This document shows positions 45,468 through 60,200 of a DNA stretch of 64,000 bases, in pieces. The notes beneath the pieces are model-generated. The model was given only the letters and a program-made list of their open reading frames with translations. It was not told the origin of the DNA and did no database searches. The first letter of the stretch is position 1. Each line of letters starts with the position of its first letter. The translations under genes were made by a program, and so were the position numbers. The stretch comes from Isoetes taiwanensis (taxonomy: Eukaryota > Streptophyta > Lycopodiopsida > Isoetales > Isoetaceae): positions 25,456,874-25,520,873 of the forward strand of contig JAJEKV010000003.1 of NCBI GenBank assembly GCA_021234155.1, in the 5' to 3' direction.

Positions 45468-48400
45468 TATTCTTCTTTTCCTCTTTAGTAGCCTACTTGG
45501 TGGACTCAATGATCAATGAATTGTCGAAGGGTTTAAGGATTTTGATATCAAAAATTATGTAAGAGTTTTGATGACCTTTAAGGATTTGGAAGTGTGGAAA
45601 TTTTATTGTTTGGGTTAGAAGGCTTTTTTTGGGATCCAATTTCTCTTCAATATTTTGCTTAAGAGAAGAAGTAGATAATATTGTCTTGTTGGAATACAAT
45701 AGCATATTTAAAGATTGTTTACACAAGGAATTTCCATTGGTTGTTTATACTATTTTTATGACACATGGATTAATAGGCCTTTTTCCATATAAAAGCTTAT
45801 GGATGCATTTTTTTCTTACATGCAAGCATGACACGTGATGGTACATGCACATGTGCTTTGCATGACAACTAAGGTATGTTCTTTTTTTGCCTAAAGCTAG
45901 AAGGTATGCTTTTTTTGCCTAAAGCTAGGATATCTTTAAAAGTACATAAAATATCAAGCTTTAATATGCCTTGTCGTGGGCATTCAATGGCAAGGTTTAT
46001 ACATCAGGATTTGCTTCTTTGGCCTTTATCTTTGAATAAAAAAATGAGAGTTACAAGGACATTTGAAATATATCTTTTTGGAGGCTTTGTCAACATATTT
46101 TTTATTATTTTTAGTCTCAAATGCTAAAAGCATGTAGATTTTCCCAAGATATTTTTCCTTATGGAAATTTCTTTAAGTGTTTTATGAACGATGGTACATT
46201 TGGAAATATATGCATTTGGGGCTTGGCTCGAGGAATAGCTATGAAGCCAAAGTAAATAGGGCTAAATCCCTTTTTGGATTTACTGACAAGATCTGTGGTG
46301 CTGCTTGCAATCTTGATCTCGGCATCTTCTAGAGTTCCTCCGCGGCGGACAAAAGAGGGCTTTATCTTACATCTTCATCTGCTATCTTGGGAGTCCATCG
46401 ACCATATCATAGAGTTGAATGGTGCGGCCCGAGGAAAATAGGTCGCCGGTTCTTCTTAGAATGATCTAGCTATGTCATAATATTATTACATGGAGTGGCC
46501 TCTTGCAAAATATGAAAGCGACATATTTCGATTACGCATTTTGAAATAGCTTCACATAGCTATCTTGTGATCTATAATGTGGTCTATACATGGCTTCGAA
46601 ATAGCGGATATATCGTGATCCGCACCTTGGAAACGGAGTTAGTTTTATGCCATTAGCTCACGGTGTTTGTGGCCTCTGCAAAATAATCGGAATTACAAGG
46701 TACGATTTTGCGGATAGATGTCATACAAAAGCTTTTCTTTTTTCTTTATCTCTGGATAAATCTCTAGTCTTAGGAAAGGCTCCTAGTGCGTGGATCTTAG
46801 GTGCTATATCCACTTGTTATATCCAATATTTGCTACATCGTCGGCTTGTATATGATGGGCTTGTCTCAGAAAAATGGAAGCCCGAAAGTATTGGAACATC
46901 TGGATTCTCTGAGAAAGAGGATGGTTCTTATTTGTAACCGGTGTTTCCTTGTTTTCTATACGATTGCAAATATGGCAAAAGCTTTTTAGCTATGGTGGAG
47001 CATGTTGGCTATAATGCCTTGGACAAATCTGATGGTAGGCCAAATAAATAGTTGGCATGATGGCGAAGATCGAGTATGTGATGCCTCTAGCAATTAGCGC
47101 CACAACATGGATTGGCGAATGCAATCTACTACATTATGGAGTGCGAAAATAAGGTGGGATATAATTTCATTTGAAATGCATATTGGTCATGGATCACGTA
47201 TGGAAATTGATTACTAGCGCCGAGGTGACTTTAATTCCTAACATAATGAGTTTCTACTTGAGTTAGTTATCTGGGATTGATAGCCATAGCTACCTAATAA
47301 GTTCATCTGAAAAAGTATTTATCGCTAATATGTCTAAGTTATTGCTTCCCAAAAGAGTTGAAGCCTCGAAGTTATATTTTATAGCATGAGGGTATCGCGA
47401 ATTATTAGTGGAACATCTACCACGGTTTGTATGTGCTATCTTTGTAAAGATAGATAGATATGCTCTTAAGAATTAAGTTAAATGAAATGTAGTGAATTTT
47501 ATGATCTCTGATCTTTGAAATTTATGATCTACATGGCTCTAATTGTTTCTAATGATCTATCGTCATAAAGATTGGTCTATATTCTATTTTTTAATCTATA
47601 TTTTTGACTTACAAATAATAATATGGACACACGCATGAATTAAGATTTTTTAGAACTATTAATATACATTTGGAAAGTTTGACATGTTGTAAAGTTTATA
47701 TTACTTACGGCATAATAGAAAATAATATGATTGGGAAGAATGTATATGGATTTAAATCGAAATTATATATTATGAACAATTTGGGAAGCCTAAACTTTAT
47801 GGTTCCATAATTCTTTCTTGTTTATGTCACCCGAGGGCAAAAAGGATACAATTGGTGATCGTTGATAAACCGAGAGACCCAATGTACCTTTTGGCCCTTG
47901 CATCGTCTAAGGGATTCTATTAACGCGTTTGCATGATTGGGCTGCAGTCTGGGTTCTCTCCTCAATTGTCTCTTATTTCTTTTGTTAGGGTTGGTATAGC
48001 GTGGAGATGGAATTATTGGAAGGCGGAACAAAAGGCTGCATCTACTTTGTACTTCTACTTTTTACTTGAAACATGGGAATAATTTATAGTAATATTATCG
48101 TGTATACTTTCAAGTTTCATGGTAATCATATACATATGTAAGTTCTGGATCTACTAAAATAATGCTTTGCTATTTTACTACTTGTCTTTACTATTTCACC
48201 ACTTTTTATACATGTTTTATTAGGTATTATGCCTTCCTTGTGGCACGGAGGTAGCTTGAGGGATGGATATGTGTTGTGTAGTCTTTACCTTGAATGAATA
48301 CAGTTTAGTAAAATATTTTACTATAATGCATTAGTAATCTGGTGAAGATGTGTCGAAGAAGAAATCGTGACTTCCATTTGCTGGAGATATCGCTTAAGCA

Positions 48401-48857
48401 CAATTAGTTGAGCTCTACCTATTTAAAATTCGAGATCTCTACTATTTGACATCTGGATGGAGTATCTTGGCTTAGCCGGACCTATTATACAAACCCGGGT
48501 TAACTTGTACATTATTTGATAAATATTAGTTGATAGCCGTCACTATGAGTAAATACTATAAAAATCTTTTGTTCATGGTACTTAAGGCCCCTTTAGCCTA
48601 TGTATCCACAAATATAAAATCTGATTGTATATTTCAAGGTCTTGAACTAGTCCTTTGTGCTAGTTCGAAATGCTCTGCTCTGGCCGGATATGGTATTTAG
48701 TCCAACACTTTTATATACTACAAAAATACAATAAATTGATCTTTGAATTAAAAGATTCCCATGAATCTAATTGTCTTGGTATGAGGAAGTGGGACCCCTC
48801 TTTTATGAAGTCTGCTTTCCTTATAAGAGGTGTCTGCATCTGAGGAGGATGTGTAGG
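45468..48857. repeat. Array unit A1 (about 3.4 kb)
   Basis: Starts ATATTCTTCTTTTCCTCTTT, contains GGATACAATTGGTGATC, TCTCCTCAATTGTCTCTTAT and the 16-bp palindrome AGTAAAATATTTTACT, and ends with a tail (48,350-48,857) containing GTGGGACCCCTCTTTT and CCTTATAAGAGGTGTCTGC before the next GAA tract. The body matches A2; the tail matches only C1 in this window. No believable coding frame. Confidence 0.85.
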
Positions 48858-48883
48858 AGAAGAAGAAGAAGAAGAAGAAGAAA
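48856..48883. repeat. Short (GAA)n tract between A1 and A2
   Basis: About nine triplets, at the unit junction. Confidence 0.9.
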
Positions 48884-51655
48884 GTATTCTTCTTCTTTTC
48901 CTCTTTGGTAACTGCAGTGGACTCAATGATCGATGAATTATTCGAAGGAGTTTAAGGATTTGATATCAAAATTATGTAAGAGTTTTGATGACCTTTAGGT
49001 TGGAAGTGTGGAAATTTTATTGTTTAAGCTAGAAGGCTTTTGGAGTCAATTTCTCTTCAATATTTTTGTAAGAAGAAGTAGATAACTTATTGTCTTGTAG
49101 ATACAATAGCATATTTAAAGGTATTTACACAATTTCCATTAGTTGTTTTATACTATTTTATGACACATGGATTAATAGGCCTTTTCCATATAAAAGAAAC
49201 ATGGATGCATTTTCTTACATGCAAACATGACCAAGCATTGATGGTACATGCATGTGCTTTGCATGACAACTAAGGTATGTTCTTTTTGAAAGGCTAGAAG
49301 AATTTATTAACTCTTTTGCCCTAAAATTGGGATCTTTAAAGTCGTAAAATATCGACTTTAATATGCCTTGTCATTGGGCATTCGATGCTTAAGGTTATAC
49401 ATCCGTTTGCTTCTTTTGGCCTTTATCTTTGAATAAAAATGAGAGTTACAAGGACATTCGAGAATATATATCTTTTGGGCTTTGTCAACATTATTTATTA
49501 TTTTGGTCTCAAATGCTAAAAAGCATGACCGATTTTTCCCCAAAGATAATATTTTCCTTGGAAATTTCTTTAAGTGTTTATGAGCGATGGTACATTTGGA
49601 AATATATGCATTTACAGGGCTTGGCTCGAGAATAGCTATGGCGTAATAGAAGTAAATAGAGGGCTAAATCCCTTTTGCAGTTCTGACAAGAATCACAGGA
49701 GTGCTTTTGCTTGCAATCTTGATGCGGCATCTTAGGTTCCTCAGCCCGGACTAAAGAGAACTTTATCTTCTGTCTTCATCTGCTATCTTTGATTCCATCA
49801 CGACCACTATCCTTAAATTGAATAGTGCGGCCAGGGAAAATAAGGCTGCTTTTGGTTCTTTGCCAGAATGATCTAGCACTATGTCATAATATACATGGGT
49901 GGCCTCTTGCAAAATATAGCGGCATGGCCCGTTGCATTTGAAGCACTACGCAGCTATCATGATCTATAATGTGGTCTATACATAGCGAAATACATGGGAT
50001 ATCTTTTTGTGATCGCACCTTAGGCCGGGTTAGTTTATGGGAATTAAGGTCGTTTTAGGGATCAGATGTCATCTAAAGCTTTCTTTCTTTATCCTACCGG
50101 ATAAATCTCTAGTCTTAGGAAAGCTCTCCTAGTCACGGATGCGGGTGCTATATCCACTTGGTATATCAATATTTTATACATGTCGACAGCATAGCAGCGG
50201 GCTTGTATCTCAAAATGGAAGCGAGTATTAGAACATAGATTCTGCGGAAGCAGATGGATTTCTTATTGCTTGTGATGTTCCTTGTTTTCTACTTTGCAAA
50301 TTTACAAATATGCTTAAGCTTTTAGCTAGACAGTGGAGCATATTGGCTATAATGCCGCGGGCAAATATCCCAGTGGTGGGCGGAAATAAATAGTTGGCAT
50401 GATGGCGGGCCGGTATGCTTCGTGCCTCTCTAGCAATTAGCACAACATGGATTGGTGCAATCTACTACATTATAGATGCTGAAATAGGTCGGATATAATT
50501 TCATTTAGTACATATTAATTAATGAATCATTAGCAAATTCGGATTACTAACGCCGAGGTGACTTTAATTCCTAACATAATGAGTTTCTACTTGATTAGTT
50601 ATCTTGGGATTGATGGCCACATAGCACCTAATAAGTTCATACGAAAGTATTTATCGCTAATATGTCTAAGTTATTATTTAAAGAGTTGAAGCCTGGGGTT
50701 ATATTTATAGCATGAGGGTATCACAATTATTAGTGGAACATCTACTTGCAGTTTGCTTGTAATGCTATCTTGTAAAGATAGATAGATATGCTCTTCCAGA
50801 ATTAAGTTAAATGAAATGTGAATTTTATGAATCTCTGATCTTTGAAATTATGATCTACATGAAAACCTAATTGTTTCTAATGATCTATCGTCATAAAGAT
50901 TGGTCTATATTCTATTTTTTCAATCTATGTTTTTGACTTTACAAATAATAATATGGACACCCATGAATTGGTTTTGAACTATTAATATACATTGCGGAAA
51001 GTTTGACGTATTTGTAAAGAAGTTTATATTTACTTCGTATAATAGAAAATAATATGATTGGGAAGAATGTATATGGTTTAAATCTGAAATTATATATGCG
51101 AAGACAATTTGGGAAGCCTAAGCTTTATGGTTCCATAATTCTCTTTCTTGTTTGTATGCGGAGCAAAAGGATACAGTGGTGATCGGGTGATAAGTGACCC
51201 CAAATGTACCTTTGTCTTTAGGGATTCTGCTAACGTTTGCATGATTGGGCGAATCTGGGTTCTCTCCTCCAATTGTCTCTTATTCTTTGTTAGGGTTGGT
51301 ATAGCGTGGAGATGGAATTATTGGGCGGAACCAAACATCTACTTTGTACTTCTACTTTTTACTTGAAACATAGAATAATTTATAGTAATATTATCGTGTA
51401 TACTTTCAAGTTTCCTTGGTAATCATATACATATACTTTGAGATTCTGAGATCTACTAAAATAATGCTTTGCTATTTTTACTACTTGTCTTTACTATTTC
51501 ACCACTTTTTAACATGTTTTATTAGGTATTATGCCTTCCTTGTGGCTTTGGGCGCGCCGGGATGGATATATGTTGTGTAGTCTTTACCTTGAATGAATCA
51601 CGGTTTAGTAAAATATTTTACTATAATCTGTTAGTAATCATTTGAAGTGAAGATG
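48884..51655. repeat. Array unit A2 (about 2.8 kb)
   Basis: Collinear with A1 from TATTCTTCTTCTTTTCCTCT to GAAGATGTGTCGAAG, with very many short indels and small replaced segments. It lacks the A1/C1-type tail and runs directly into a purine-rich (GAAA/GAA)n tract. Confidence 0.85.
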
Positions 51656-51728
51656 TGTCGAAGAAAGAAGAAAGAAAGAAAAGAAGAAGAAGAAGAAGAA
51701 GAAAGAAGAAGAAGAAGAAGAAGAGAAG
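51656..51728. repeat. Imperfect (GAAA/GAA)n tract
   Basis: Purine-only apart from isolated bases. Junction between A2 and B1. Confidence 0.9.
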
Positions 51729-54423
51729 TTTGAAAAATATGGAAATTATAAATTGCTCAAGGAGTTCTTATGTGGAGAAGGAGGAAGAAAGTGATTGCAA
51801 TGGTATGGAATGAAAATGGTATAACATATGGTGAAACTAATATTTATAGAAAATTATGGTATGTGATAGTTACATCTACAAGTCTTGGGACTTGGCAGCA
51901 ATATATATTTGGGGGCCAAAGCCATATGAATAATTGCCTAATGGTGTTTCATAGTGGCATGGATGGCTCCTTACAAAAGAGATTACGTTCTATGTCCCAA
52001 AGATCTATCATTTTAATCATGGAGGGCTCTTACATAGCTGTATCATTTAATGAGGCATAAGACATTAAATGATATGCCATGTGAAATGTGAGATATTATT
52101 AGGATCTCACTCATTACTTGGGCCTAGAAGGTGAGCACATCACTCTAATCTATCCTATGTATTTATTTATTAATATCATATAGTGGTTGCATGGATAAGA
52201 GCTCTAATGAAAATTGGAGTATATGGAGCCGTAGGGCTTTGATAAAGAAATTATTTTGGTCAAAGATAGCCCGCGTGTTAAAAGTTGTTTGACAAAACAC
52301 AAAATTTTTTCTTTATTGTACCTCTGTAAAATAACGCTTGGGATTTGGGCGATGGAGTTAACCTATATGGAATTTCAATATCTTTGAAACACAATGCCCT
52401 CCAAGTCTTAGAGATCGATTTGTTACCTTGCTATGCCAATGGCGGGGATACGCTCTATTATATGGCATCATTCAAAGGCGATTCGAAACATTTGGAGAGC
52501 ATACACAAAGCAGTTTGAGATCATCTAGCTGTTTTGCGATGAATCTGATTCATTCACTAACTTTCATGAATATTCAATAAAAGACATTGAAAAAAAGACT
52601 TCTTTAAACAAGCGAGTTTTTCTTACTATAGTGGTCGAAATGGCTCATCTTGATGGTATCTTGACCACATGCATACTCAAGTGCCAAAGTATTTGGATCT
52701 GAATATTTACTGCGCAAAGGACAAAGCAGTTTGGGTTGTATGCCTGACCTCAGAAGCACAGGGTTTCACTTACCATTGTTTTAGTAAAATCTAGATGTTA
52801 AGCGGGGATTCACGATGTTGGTAGAAGGATATGAATCTATTTCAAGGCAATAGATGCGGAATGCTAAAATACAAATGAAAAGCAGAGACTTAAAATGTAA
52901 GGAAATGATAGGATGTCGAAAAGCTTAAAGTCTTGGGATGTCTTGCAAATCGCTCTATTTAGCTTATTGGGCATAATAAATTTGTTTGACACTATAGTTG
53001 TGGGGGTGCTGCGAGACTTTAGTAGATGCTACTGGTTTCCAATACCTCCTAGTATGTCCTGTGGTTGTAGACATAGTAGATCATTCGTTTCTAGTAATTT
53101 CTGTAGATAATGCCATTTTTGGAGCTAAATATCTTTGTCGATTGCTCAAGCTTGCTAAAGTGGTAGATGCTATAAAGTTAGGCATGGTCTTGGCGGTATT
53201 TAGGAAATTTTTATCCATGCTCTTCTTAGTTTAAGAGATCGCTAGATTGGTTCCGCGTCTGCAGTACACAAGGTAAGGCGGCCTCTAATGAATATATGCT
53301 GATGCAAAACCACCGTGCATGAGAACAAGGCACAATGTAATGGTTGAACACAACTTTTGATGATGTCGTGACCAAAACTATATTGTTAGTGCATGGCCCC
53401 ATACTTTTGGGTATGACTTTTGATCTTTTTGGTTCTTGATTGTGCAAGTCTTGTTATATACCAATGGTGTGGATTCCTTAACCTCCTAAATAGTTAAGGC
53501 GGGGTAGGCGATGATGGCAGGATTAATCAAGTTGGATTTCTAAGTGTCTTATGTTGTGACATTCTAGTTTTGATCTAGAATTTAGAAGTGTTTTTTGGCT
53601 CCAATGTCTTGAAAGTCCCTGGTTGATCTAGATACATCTATTTCTTGAAAATAATAGGTGAAGGGCGATGGACACGAGGTGTTCTATATATAGCTTACAG
53701 CGCCCCTTGTGTAGTTACCTTAGACACTAACTTATGCATTGTTTAGGTCTGGTGCTTAAGACACTCTCTCTAGTTTACTTGTTTTACGGTAGGAACATGT
53801 GCTTGCGATAATTGGTTCACTGCGAGGAAGATATGTGGCCAATATCAAGTCTTTGCAACAAATAGAATTAATTGAGACTTGACTTGTTTTGGGGTTTTAA
53901 CCATGAAAAACTAAAATGACCTAATTGGTATAATAGTGTAAGCGGTATAATACTCCATTTTAGAGTTTGAAACGATCACCAATTCCCTTGTTGATGTACA
54001 TAGTGGAATAGAACTCTTATTGTAAAAGACAATTGAATGATGAAGGAAAGAATTGCTGATGTATTTATTTTCCAATGGATTAATGAAGTACAATCGATTT
54101 TTATTGAAATATGATGAATATGTAACATATTATGAACATGAAATATATTGGTGAATGCAAATTATCCATTATTCCTCTGCTAGAATTGAACTGAAATTTT
54201 CTTCACAGTATTATCTTAAAAAGTTACATTTGAATTCTATATTATTATATGAGAACTTGAGAAGAATTATTGCAGTTGAATTATTACTTACACATGGGAG
54301 CCTGGGCGCCAGGTGCGTGTGGCTGGCTTGAGCCGAGGGGTAGATGGGAAATATGTGCTCACTCTGAGCAGAGTCTTGGTGTTTTAAATTTTAATTGTAC
54401 ATAGTCTTTGTGAGAACATCATA
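51729..54423. repeat. Array unit B1 (about 2.7 kb)
   Basis: Starts AAAATATGGAAATTATAAAT and contains ACATATGGTGAAACTAATAT, GACATTAAATGATATGCC, ATTCAATAAAAGACATTGAA, TGTGGTTGTAGACATAGTAG and GTGTGGATTCCTTAACCTC. It ends GTACATAGTCTTTGTGAGAA. Matches B2 throughout. No coding frame that survives. Confidence 0.85.
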
Positions 54424-54536
54424 GAAGAAGAAGAAGAAGGAAAGAAGAAGAAGAAGAAGAAGAAGAAGAAGAAGAAGAAGAAGAGGAGAGGAAGGAGGAG
54501 GAGGAGGAGGAGGAGGAGAGGAGGAGGAGGAAGGTG
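54424..54536. repeat. (GAA)n then (GGA)n tract
   Basis: GAA triplets change to GGA-rich triplets at about 54,485. Junction B1/B2. Confidence 0.93.
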
Positions 54537-57150
54537 GTTTGGAAGGTATTAGTTATGAGTTGTCAGGTTCTTGTGTGGAGGTGATTGCAGTGGTGTGGAT
54601 AGTGAGGAAGTAGAGTACATTAACATATGGTGAAACTAATATTTATGAAAATTATGGTATGTGATGATTGTCTACAAGTCTTTGGGACTTGTAATATATT
54701 GGGGCCAAGCCATATGAATAATTGCCTAATAATTGTTTTCGGCTTAGTGGCATGGATGGCTCTGCCCACGAAGTTCGTTCTTATACGGGTCTATCGTTTA
54801 ATGGTGGAGCTCTTTTGTAGCTCTATCATTTAATGAGGCATAAGACATTAAATGATATGCCGTAGCGAAATGTGAGGATATTATTAGGATCTCACTGCGT
54901 ACTTGGGCCCTGAAAGGACCTATCCACTCTAATCTATCTATGTATTTATTTGTTAATATCATATAGTGGTTGCATGGATAAAGAGCTCCTAATGAAATTG
55001 AGTACATATGGGTAGTAGGGCTTTGATAAAGTTATTTTATTGAATGGCGTGGTAAAAGTTGTTTACGATAATAAAACACAAAGGTTTTTCTTTGTGTACC
55101 TGCGCCAAAATAATAACGGTTTAGACGATGGAGGTTAACTATGGAGTTTCAATATCTTTGAAACACAGTACCTCCAAGTCTTAGGATCGATTTGATGCCC
55201 TTTGATTTCTTGCCAATGGCGGGATGCGCTCTATTATATGGCATCATTCAAGGCGATTTCCCGAAACATTGGAGCATACACAAAGCGAGGTTTTGAGATC
55301 ATCTATTTGTTTGCGATGAAGATCGATTCATTCTTTCACTTTCATGAATATTCAATAAAAGACATTGAAAAGCTGAGACTTCTTTGAAACAAGCGGTTTC
55401 TTATAGTGGTGAAATGGCTCATCGTGGTATCTTGACCACATGCATGCACCAGTGCCAAGGCTGCTTTGGATCGAATATTTACTACGCCAAAGGACAAAAC
55501 GGTTGGAGTTGTATGCCCTGACCTCAATTTCGGTTTACTTGCATTGTTTAAGTAAAATCTAGATGTTAGCGGGATTCGATGTTGGTAGAAGGATATAGAT
55601 CTATTCAAGGGCAATAGATCTGGAATGCTAAAATGGAAATGAAAAGCAGGACTTAAAATGTAAAATGATGGGATATACGAAAAGCTTAAAGGTCACGGGA
55701 TGTCTTGCAAATGCACTCCTATTTTAGCTTGTTGAGCATAATCGTTGTTTTGACTTTATAGTTGTGGAGGTTCTGCGAGACCTAGTAGATGCTCTGCTTG
55801 GTTTAATACCTCAGTATGTCCACTGTGGTTGTAGACATAGTAGATCATTTCGTTTTCTAGTAGTTTCTCAACTAGATAATGCCGTTTAGACTAAAATATC
55901 TTTATCGGTTGCTCAAACACTAAGTGGTAGATGCTATAAGTTAGAGCATGGTCTTGGCGATTGTTTAAATTTTATCATGCTCTTCTTAGTTTAAGAGAGA
56001 GATCTTGCTAGATTGGTTCACGGTGCGGTGCAAAGGTAAGGCGACACTCTAATGAATATATCTTTGGTCTGAAGCCACGTATTAAGAAAACTAAGAACAA
56101 GGCACAATATAGTTGAACACAACTTTTGATAGTGTGCGACAAGCCAAGGCTATGTTAATTATTACTGGCCTATACTTTAGGCTGCGACTTTGATCTTTTT
56201 GATTCTTGATTTATTGCAAGTCTTGATATATACCAATGGTGTGGATTCCTTAACCTCTAAATAGTTAAAACTGGGCTGGTGAGCAGGCCAATAGCGGAGA
56301 TTAATCAAGTTGGATTTCTAAGTGTCTTATGTTGTGACATTCTAGTTTTTGATCACAGAATTTAAGTGTTTGGCTCCATGTCTTGAAGTCTAGTTCGATC
56401 TAGATACATCTATTCTTGAAAATAATAGGTGAAGGCGATGAGCGAGAGTGTTCTATAGCTTACAGCCCTTGTGTAGTTACCATGAACTTGCTAACTTATG
56501 CATTGTTTGGGTCGCAGTGCTTAAGACACTCTCTCGGTAGGAACATGTACGATAATTGGTTCACGAGAAGATATGTGGCCAATATCAAGTGCGCGGCAAA
56601 TAAATTAGTGAAGACGACTTATTTGGGGTTTAACCATGACAGAAAAACTAAGAAACTGGTGGTATAATGGTGTAAAGCGTGTAATACTCCATTTTAGGTT
56701 TGGCCGATCCGCAATTCCCGCGGTAGTACATAATTGCGAATGTGGAATAGAACTCTTATTGTAAAGACAATTGAATGATGAAGGAAAAGAATTGCTGATG
56801 TATTTATTTTCCAATGGATTAATAAAATGCAATCGATTTTATTGAAATATGATGAATATGCCAACATATTATGAACATAAATATATTAGTGAATGCAAAT
56901 TATCCATTATTCCTACCTTAGAATTGAACGAAATTTTCTTTACAATGTGTCTAAAGTTACATTTGAATTCCTATATTATTATAACTTCAGAACTTGAAAA
57001 TTATTGCGGTTGAATTATTACTTACACATAGAATGCAGGCTGTAAGAGTACGGTGTGGCTAAAACCAATTGAATATTGGGAAATATGTGCTCCTCTGACG
57101 AAGTCTTTAATTGTTTTAAATTTTCAGTGTACATAGTCTTTTGGCGAGGA
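54537..57150. repeat. Array unit B2 (about 2.6 kb)
   Basis: Collinear with B1, with scattered short indels and replacements. Ends GTACATAGTCTTTTGGCGAG then a GAA-rich tract. Confidence 0.85.
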
Positions 57151-57205
57151 ACATCATGAAGGAAGAAGAAGAAGAAAGAAGAAGAGAAAGGAAAGAAGAG
57201 AGGGA
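57151..57205. repeat. GAA/GAAA-rich tract
   Basis: Junction B2/C1. Confidence 0.85.
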
Positions 57206-60200
57206 TATTCTCTTACGGTGGCTATAATAATAACTGAGATGACCAGTAGTTATAAAGGCAAGGTACATTCGGAATATAGCTTGGGACTTTGGAAAACAAA
57301 AGAAGCTTGGTACAACGGAACCATCATAGTCTTTGTTTTCTAAGACTATTGCCATGGAAACATTCATGGGGAGCATCATGGTTTATTAATGGATGGTACA
57401 TGGTAGGGGTTTGCCCATGGTTTACCTTAGGGGCCATTCCTCATAATGAAGAAGAGAATATCTTTTGATTTTGAAATCATTGGAAAGAGACCCGGATCTC
57501 GGCATGTCCCAAGAGCATGTGTGGGCATGCTTGCATATAATATTTATAACACATGGTTTAATAGGATTTTACTATAAAGTTATGCATAAGGAAAAAGACC
57601 AAGATGTCTTAGCTAGGATTTTCCATGCTCTTCTGCGGCTTAGAGCATGAAAGGACAAAGAATACTATGGTTGTATATGGATACGTAAAGCAAGGAGGGT
57701 ATGGTTCTTTTGCTTAGTAGCTCTTTTAAGTATTCAGGACTACTTTGAGATAACCAAAGCCCTTTCAAAATTGACACTTAACACATCGTTTGTGGGGCGT
57801 TAGCGTATATGGCAGCGATAAAAGGACATAGCAACAATAAAGGCCGCGATGGCATCTTCTTTAAAACCTTAATGATGGCGGGTAAAATGTTACAGACTAA
57901 AATAATGTGTTAATTTTGACTCTGATAATTGTTGTTACATGTACGATTCTACTCGGTAGGGCTTAAGCCTAATGGCCTTCTGACTTCGCCTAACTTAATC
58001 TGGGATGGAGATCGTCACCGATTCCATTTTATTCTTTACCGCAGATAAAGTTTCGCATGGCTTCAAAGCCCAGTTAAAACTGTAATGGCCAAAGATATTC
58101 TTCACGCTTTCCGTAGCTAATTAAGTGATCAAAACATACACATAAATAGTTCGGTTTATTGTATATATGATTTGTCTGATGATTCATCACGGGTAATCGT
58201 GGATTATATCATATTTTACAGTGGTGCTTCCCTATAAATGATTAGGTTGATGGGTGGGATCTAATATAGCCTCTTGGTGGGTATATGGAGATACGATTAC
58301 ATATGAGGAAGAGCGTTCCATCAAAATTTTGTTGCAAACTTGCTCTTCGTGAGAGCTAGGTCTCAAAGCTTTGCTGGGATTGTTGATGTCGTATTATCTA
58401 GAAGGCTATGACCAGATATATGGAACATCACAGTATGATTTGCAAGACATGTTGGTTCCCATGCGAAGAACAACGACTAGGTATGGTTGTTGATGCTGTA
58501 AAAGCGATTGATGTACAGTCTTATTGATATTTTCTTAGTTGTTAAAATTGGGTTGATGGATGTGGCGTATAGCAGGGCCTCTAAGCCCGGCTTCTAACAA
58601 GAAATTGACTCAATATCTTTCTAAGCGACACAAAAGCAAATGCTTTGGTTCAGATTGATGAGTAGAGCAAGATCGAGAAAATGCATCCAGAATGTTTGGA
58701 GGTTTCCAGCGAGGATGCGGTACAAGTTATTATGGTACCAAGGCTTCTATTCGGTCTGGGCTCAAAATATCATTAATCAATTAGTTCATACTCATTGAGT
58801 GTGCTACATATGTCCTTTCTTATAGAGGTATTATTTTGTGCTTGATGGCATCATTTGATTTTAAAGGCATAAGAGATAAATTAAAATACCTTCTTCCATG
58901 GAGAAATAGTATACTTGTTAGGCAGAAGTTGATCCGTTAACTGTTGAGAATTTGATTCTGCTCGCTAAAATCATTTAGTTGTTCCATATCTTTGGAATAT
59001 ATGCTACAAATAGTGTGTGACATTGGAGGCTAATGCTTAAGAAAATCCTACATGTACAACGGATCACCACTTACCTAGTTCTGGGTTGAAAGTTATTTTT
59101 GTTCTACTCTGATAAGCACGTCTACTTTCTACAAGCTAAAATGGTCATTCTATTGATGGTTTTGTGCTCTAAATTGATTATGATATCTTGACCTTATGCC
59201 AATAGAATTGAAAATCATGGTAACAGTTAGATTTGGGGCCAAGAAATTGGTTCTCTTGATGGGCTAACCAAGGTTCAATTTGAGAAGTTTAAAATGTTGA
59301 GCGTCATTATTCAAATGCTTATAATCTTATACTTTATGATACAAAACTTTGTGATACTTTAAATGCTTATATTAATCTTATACTTTTATGATACAAAACT
59401 AAGTTAATTGAGATGTTTTATAATACTAAAATGTTTGTTATTCGATTTCTTTCCTAGTTAATGTCTACCTCACAGACAGGGAATACAATTGGTGATCAGC
59501 GATGGTGAGAGATATCCAGTCTTACATTACCATTATCGTGTGCTAATTGTGTATTGATTGGGTACGCAGTCTGGGTTCTCTCCTCAATTGTCTCTTATTT
59601 CTTTGTTAGGTTAGGCGTTAACGTGGAGATGGAATTCTTGGGCGCCGCTAAGCTACACTTACTTTGTATCTTTAACTTGACACATAGATGGGAATAATTT
59701 ACAAGTAATACTACTTTATGTCTTTATTTTGATCATCTGGTAGTAACAAAAGCTACACTTACTTTGTACCTTGTTTTATGACACATAGATGGGAATAATT
59801 CTTGATGTCTTTTATGTTTTATTTGGATCATACATTGGAATAATCTGATGTATTTTAAATCTACATTTTATATACCTACTTTGATCATACATTGTTATAA
59901 TCTGATTATGCTAGATCTTCTAAAATAATGCTTTGCTACTTTATTCTACCTTCATAACTAATATCGTGTTTGAGGAAGTAATGTGCCCTTCAGGTTATGC
60001 TTTGGAGTAGCCTTGGATGGATATGTGATGGGTAATCTTTGCCTTGAGCAACGAATCTGGTTTACCCCAGTAAAATGTTTTACTATAATCTGTTAGAAGT
60101 AGTCTTAATTGAAGATGTGTCGAAGGAAAATCCCGGAATTTCCCATTCTTCGGAGATATCGGCATGCACAATTGGTTAGGCGTTACCTAATAACAAGTTT

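Noticed and set aside
45263-45562. Poly-Lys / poly-Ser ORFs over the AAG tract
   Set aside because: Pure triplet repeat artefact, no flanking coding signal.
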